Source: Flavobacteriales bacterium | Lineage (GTDB): Bacteria; Bacteroidota; Bacteroidia; Flavobacteriales; CAJXXR01 | Direction of reading: 5' to 3' | NCBI GenBank assembly: GCA_025210805.1 | Contig: JAOAQX010000007.1 | Coordinates: 1 to 64,000, forward strand | Length of the DNA: 64,000 bases | Part shown: positions 63,436 to 64,000 of the stretch, in pieces | Numbering within the stretch: the first letter of the stretch is position 1 | Layout: every line of letters starts with the position of its first letter | Made by a program: the position numbers and the translations under genes | Notes under the pieces: model-generated | What the model saw: only the letters and a program-made list of their open reading frames with translations | What the model was told of the DNA's origin: nothing | Databases searched by the model: none

Positions 63436-64000
63436 CTAATGATACCCCACAAAAGACCAATCTCCACCAAGTTCTTCACACACATAATTATCATAATTCA
63501 TTAAGGCAAGAAGATTCATTTTTTCTGGGTAGAAATTCACATGAAGATCAAAAGTGTATTTAAAATATCTTTGCTTCGGTGTGGTTAAAATCAATTTTCC
63601 CTTGCAAATTCTTTTGAGTTCTTCAATAGCCTTAGAACTATCAATAATGTGTTCTATAACATGATTGCACATCACGATATCAAATTCATTATCTTCAAAT
63701 GGAAGTCTGGTAATTTCACCCTGAACAAAATTAATTTCTTCATCTTCCATTTCCTTAATAATATCACAACCTGTTAGATTTCGGTAACCTTCTTTTTTTA
63801 ATAAAGAAAGAATATATCCATTACCACAACCAACGTCCAAAATCTTTTTGTCTTTATCATTTTCTAGATGATCAAAAAGAAAATCAATAGATTTATTGTT
63901 TAAATCACTTGGTCTCTTTCCTGTACCCAAGGATTCATAAATCTTATAATAATCCGTATATTCTTCATCAGTGATATTTTCTAGATTATTCTTAAACTCC
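63436..64000 (-). CDS. SAM-dependent methyltransferase, start outside window
   Basis: The frame has a stop at 63436-63438 and stays open to the right edge, so the N-terminus is cut. A TTG at 63930 could start a shorter form, but upstream codons (ENITDEEYTDYYKIYES) look coding, so I treat it as partial. Motif I is KILDVGCGNGYILSLLKKEG, then GCDIIKEMEDEEINFVQGEITRLPFEDNEFDIVMCNHVIEHI. The substrate is unknown; such methyltransferases often sit in polysaccharide or quinone clusters. The conserved His-rich CNHVIEHI is typical of the Methyltransf_11/23 group. Confidence 0.85.
   Translation of the reverse strand, partial: EFKNNLENITDEEYTDYYKIYESLGTGKRPSDLNNKSIDFLFDHLENDKDKKILDVGCGNGYILSLLKKEGYRNLTGCDIIKEMEDEEINFVQGEITRLPFEDNEFDIVMCNHVIEHIIDSSKAIEELKRICKGKLILTTPKQRYFKYTFDLHVNFYPEKMNLLALMNYDNYVCEELGGDWSFVGYH

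Overview
The window is a 64 kb stretch of chromosome from a Bacteroidota bacterium, most likely order Flavobacteriales. The evidence is seen directly: AT-rich DNA, a type IX secretion (T9SS) type A sorting domain, LptC, WaaA and TonB-receptor-type envelope genes, a TraR/DksA-like protein between ileS and lspA, few Shine-Dalgarno sequences, and repeated promoters of the Bacteroidota form TTG-N18/19-TANNTTTG. I cannot name the genus. Almost everything looks like ordinary core chromosome; accessory material is limited to a few islands.

Layout. 1-4.3 kb: a partial secreted thrombospondin-type-3 repeat protein, then a leftward operon of haem O synthase, cytochrome oxidase subunit III and a LuxE-like acyl-protein synthetase, then tRNA-Phe. 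4.4-9.9 kb: a rightward, partly overlapping envelope operon (coaX, an outer-membrane protein, a TPR protein, lptC, a small membrane protein, a CNNM/CorC transporter). 9.9-15.8 kb: leftward genes for a TPR sensor kinase with a degenerate ATPase domain and a large T9SS-exported BNR/PKD/LamG protein. 16-20.8 kb: ileS, a DksA-like gene, lspA and a small membrane-protein gene. 20.9-23.3 kb: an acyl-CoA dehydrogenase, a tRNA-Thr/Tyr/Gly cluster and an orphan gene. 23.6-31.1 kb: polA, a methyltransferase, yceI, trxA, recQ. 31.2-37.6 kb: an M1 aminopeptidase, purN, acpP-fabF-rnc and a lipoprotein. 37.7-41.6 kb: gdhA, an OppC-type permease, a lipoprotein, thiL. 41.7-42.4 kb: a ParD/ParE-like toxin-antitoxin locus whose toxin is frameshifted. 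42.6-48.7 kb: an unknown gene, recG, an SDR and an outer-membrane receptor. 48.8-55.7 kb: a Dabb lipoprotein, a repeat element, a glycosyltransferase, a fatty acid desaturase, a second repeat cluster, two barrel proteins and waaA. 55.9-64 kb: a lipoprotein with two RskA-C-like domains, a stand-alone HsdR_N-type nuclease, a spermidine-synthase-like gene, a muramidase, an XRE regulator, a PLD nuclease, tatA, a Ca/Na antiporter, a flippase-like protein, rfaE2 and a partial methyltransferase.

Themes. Envelope building is spread over the window (lptC, waaA, rfaE2, lspA, fabF/acpP, desaturase, tatA, barrels and lipoproteins), beside DNA repair and replication (polA, recQ, recG) and respiration (ctaB, cox III). 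I see no CRISPR array, prophage, complete IS element or complete named defence system. The observations most worth a second look are the frameshifted toxin with its palindromic operator, the eroded proofreading site of PolA, the sensor kinase lacking ATP-binding residues, the duplicated RskA-C-like lipoprotein, two dispersed repeat families, and the LuxE-like gene in the cytochrome oxidase operon. None of these is proven to be a new system.
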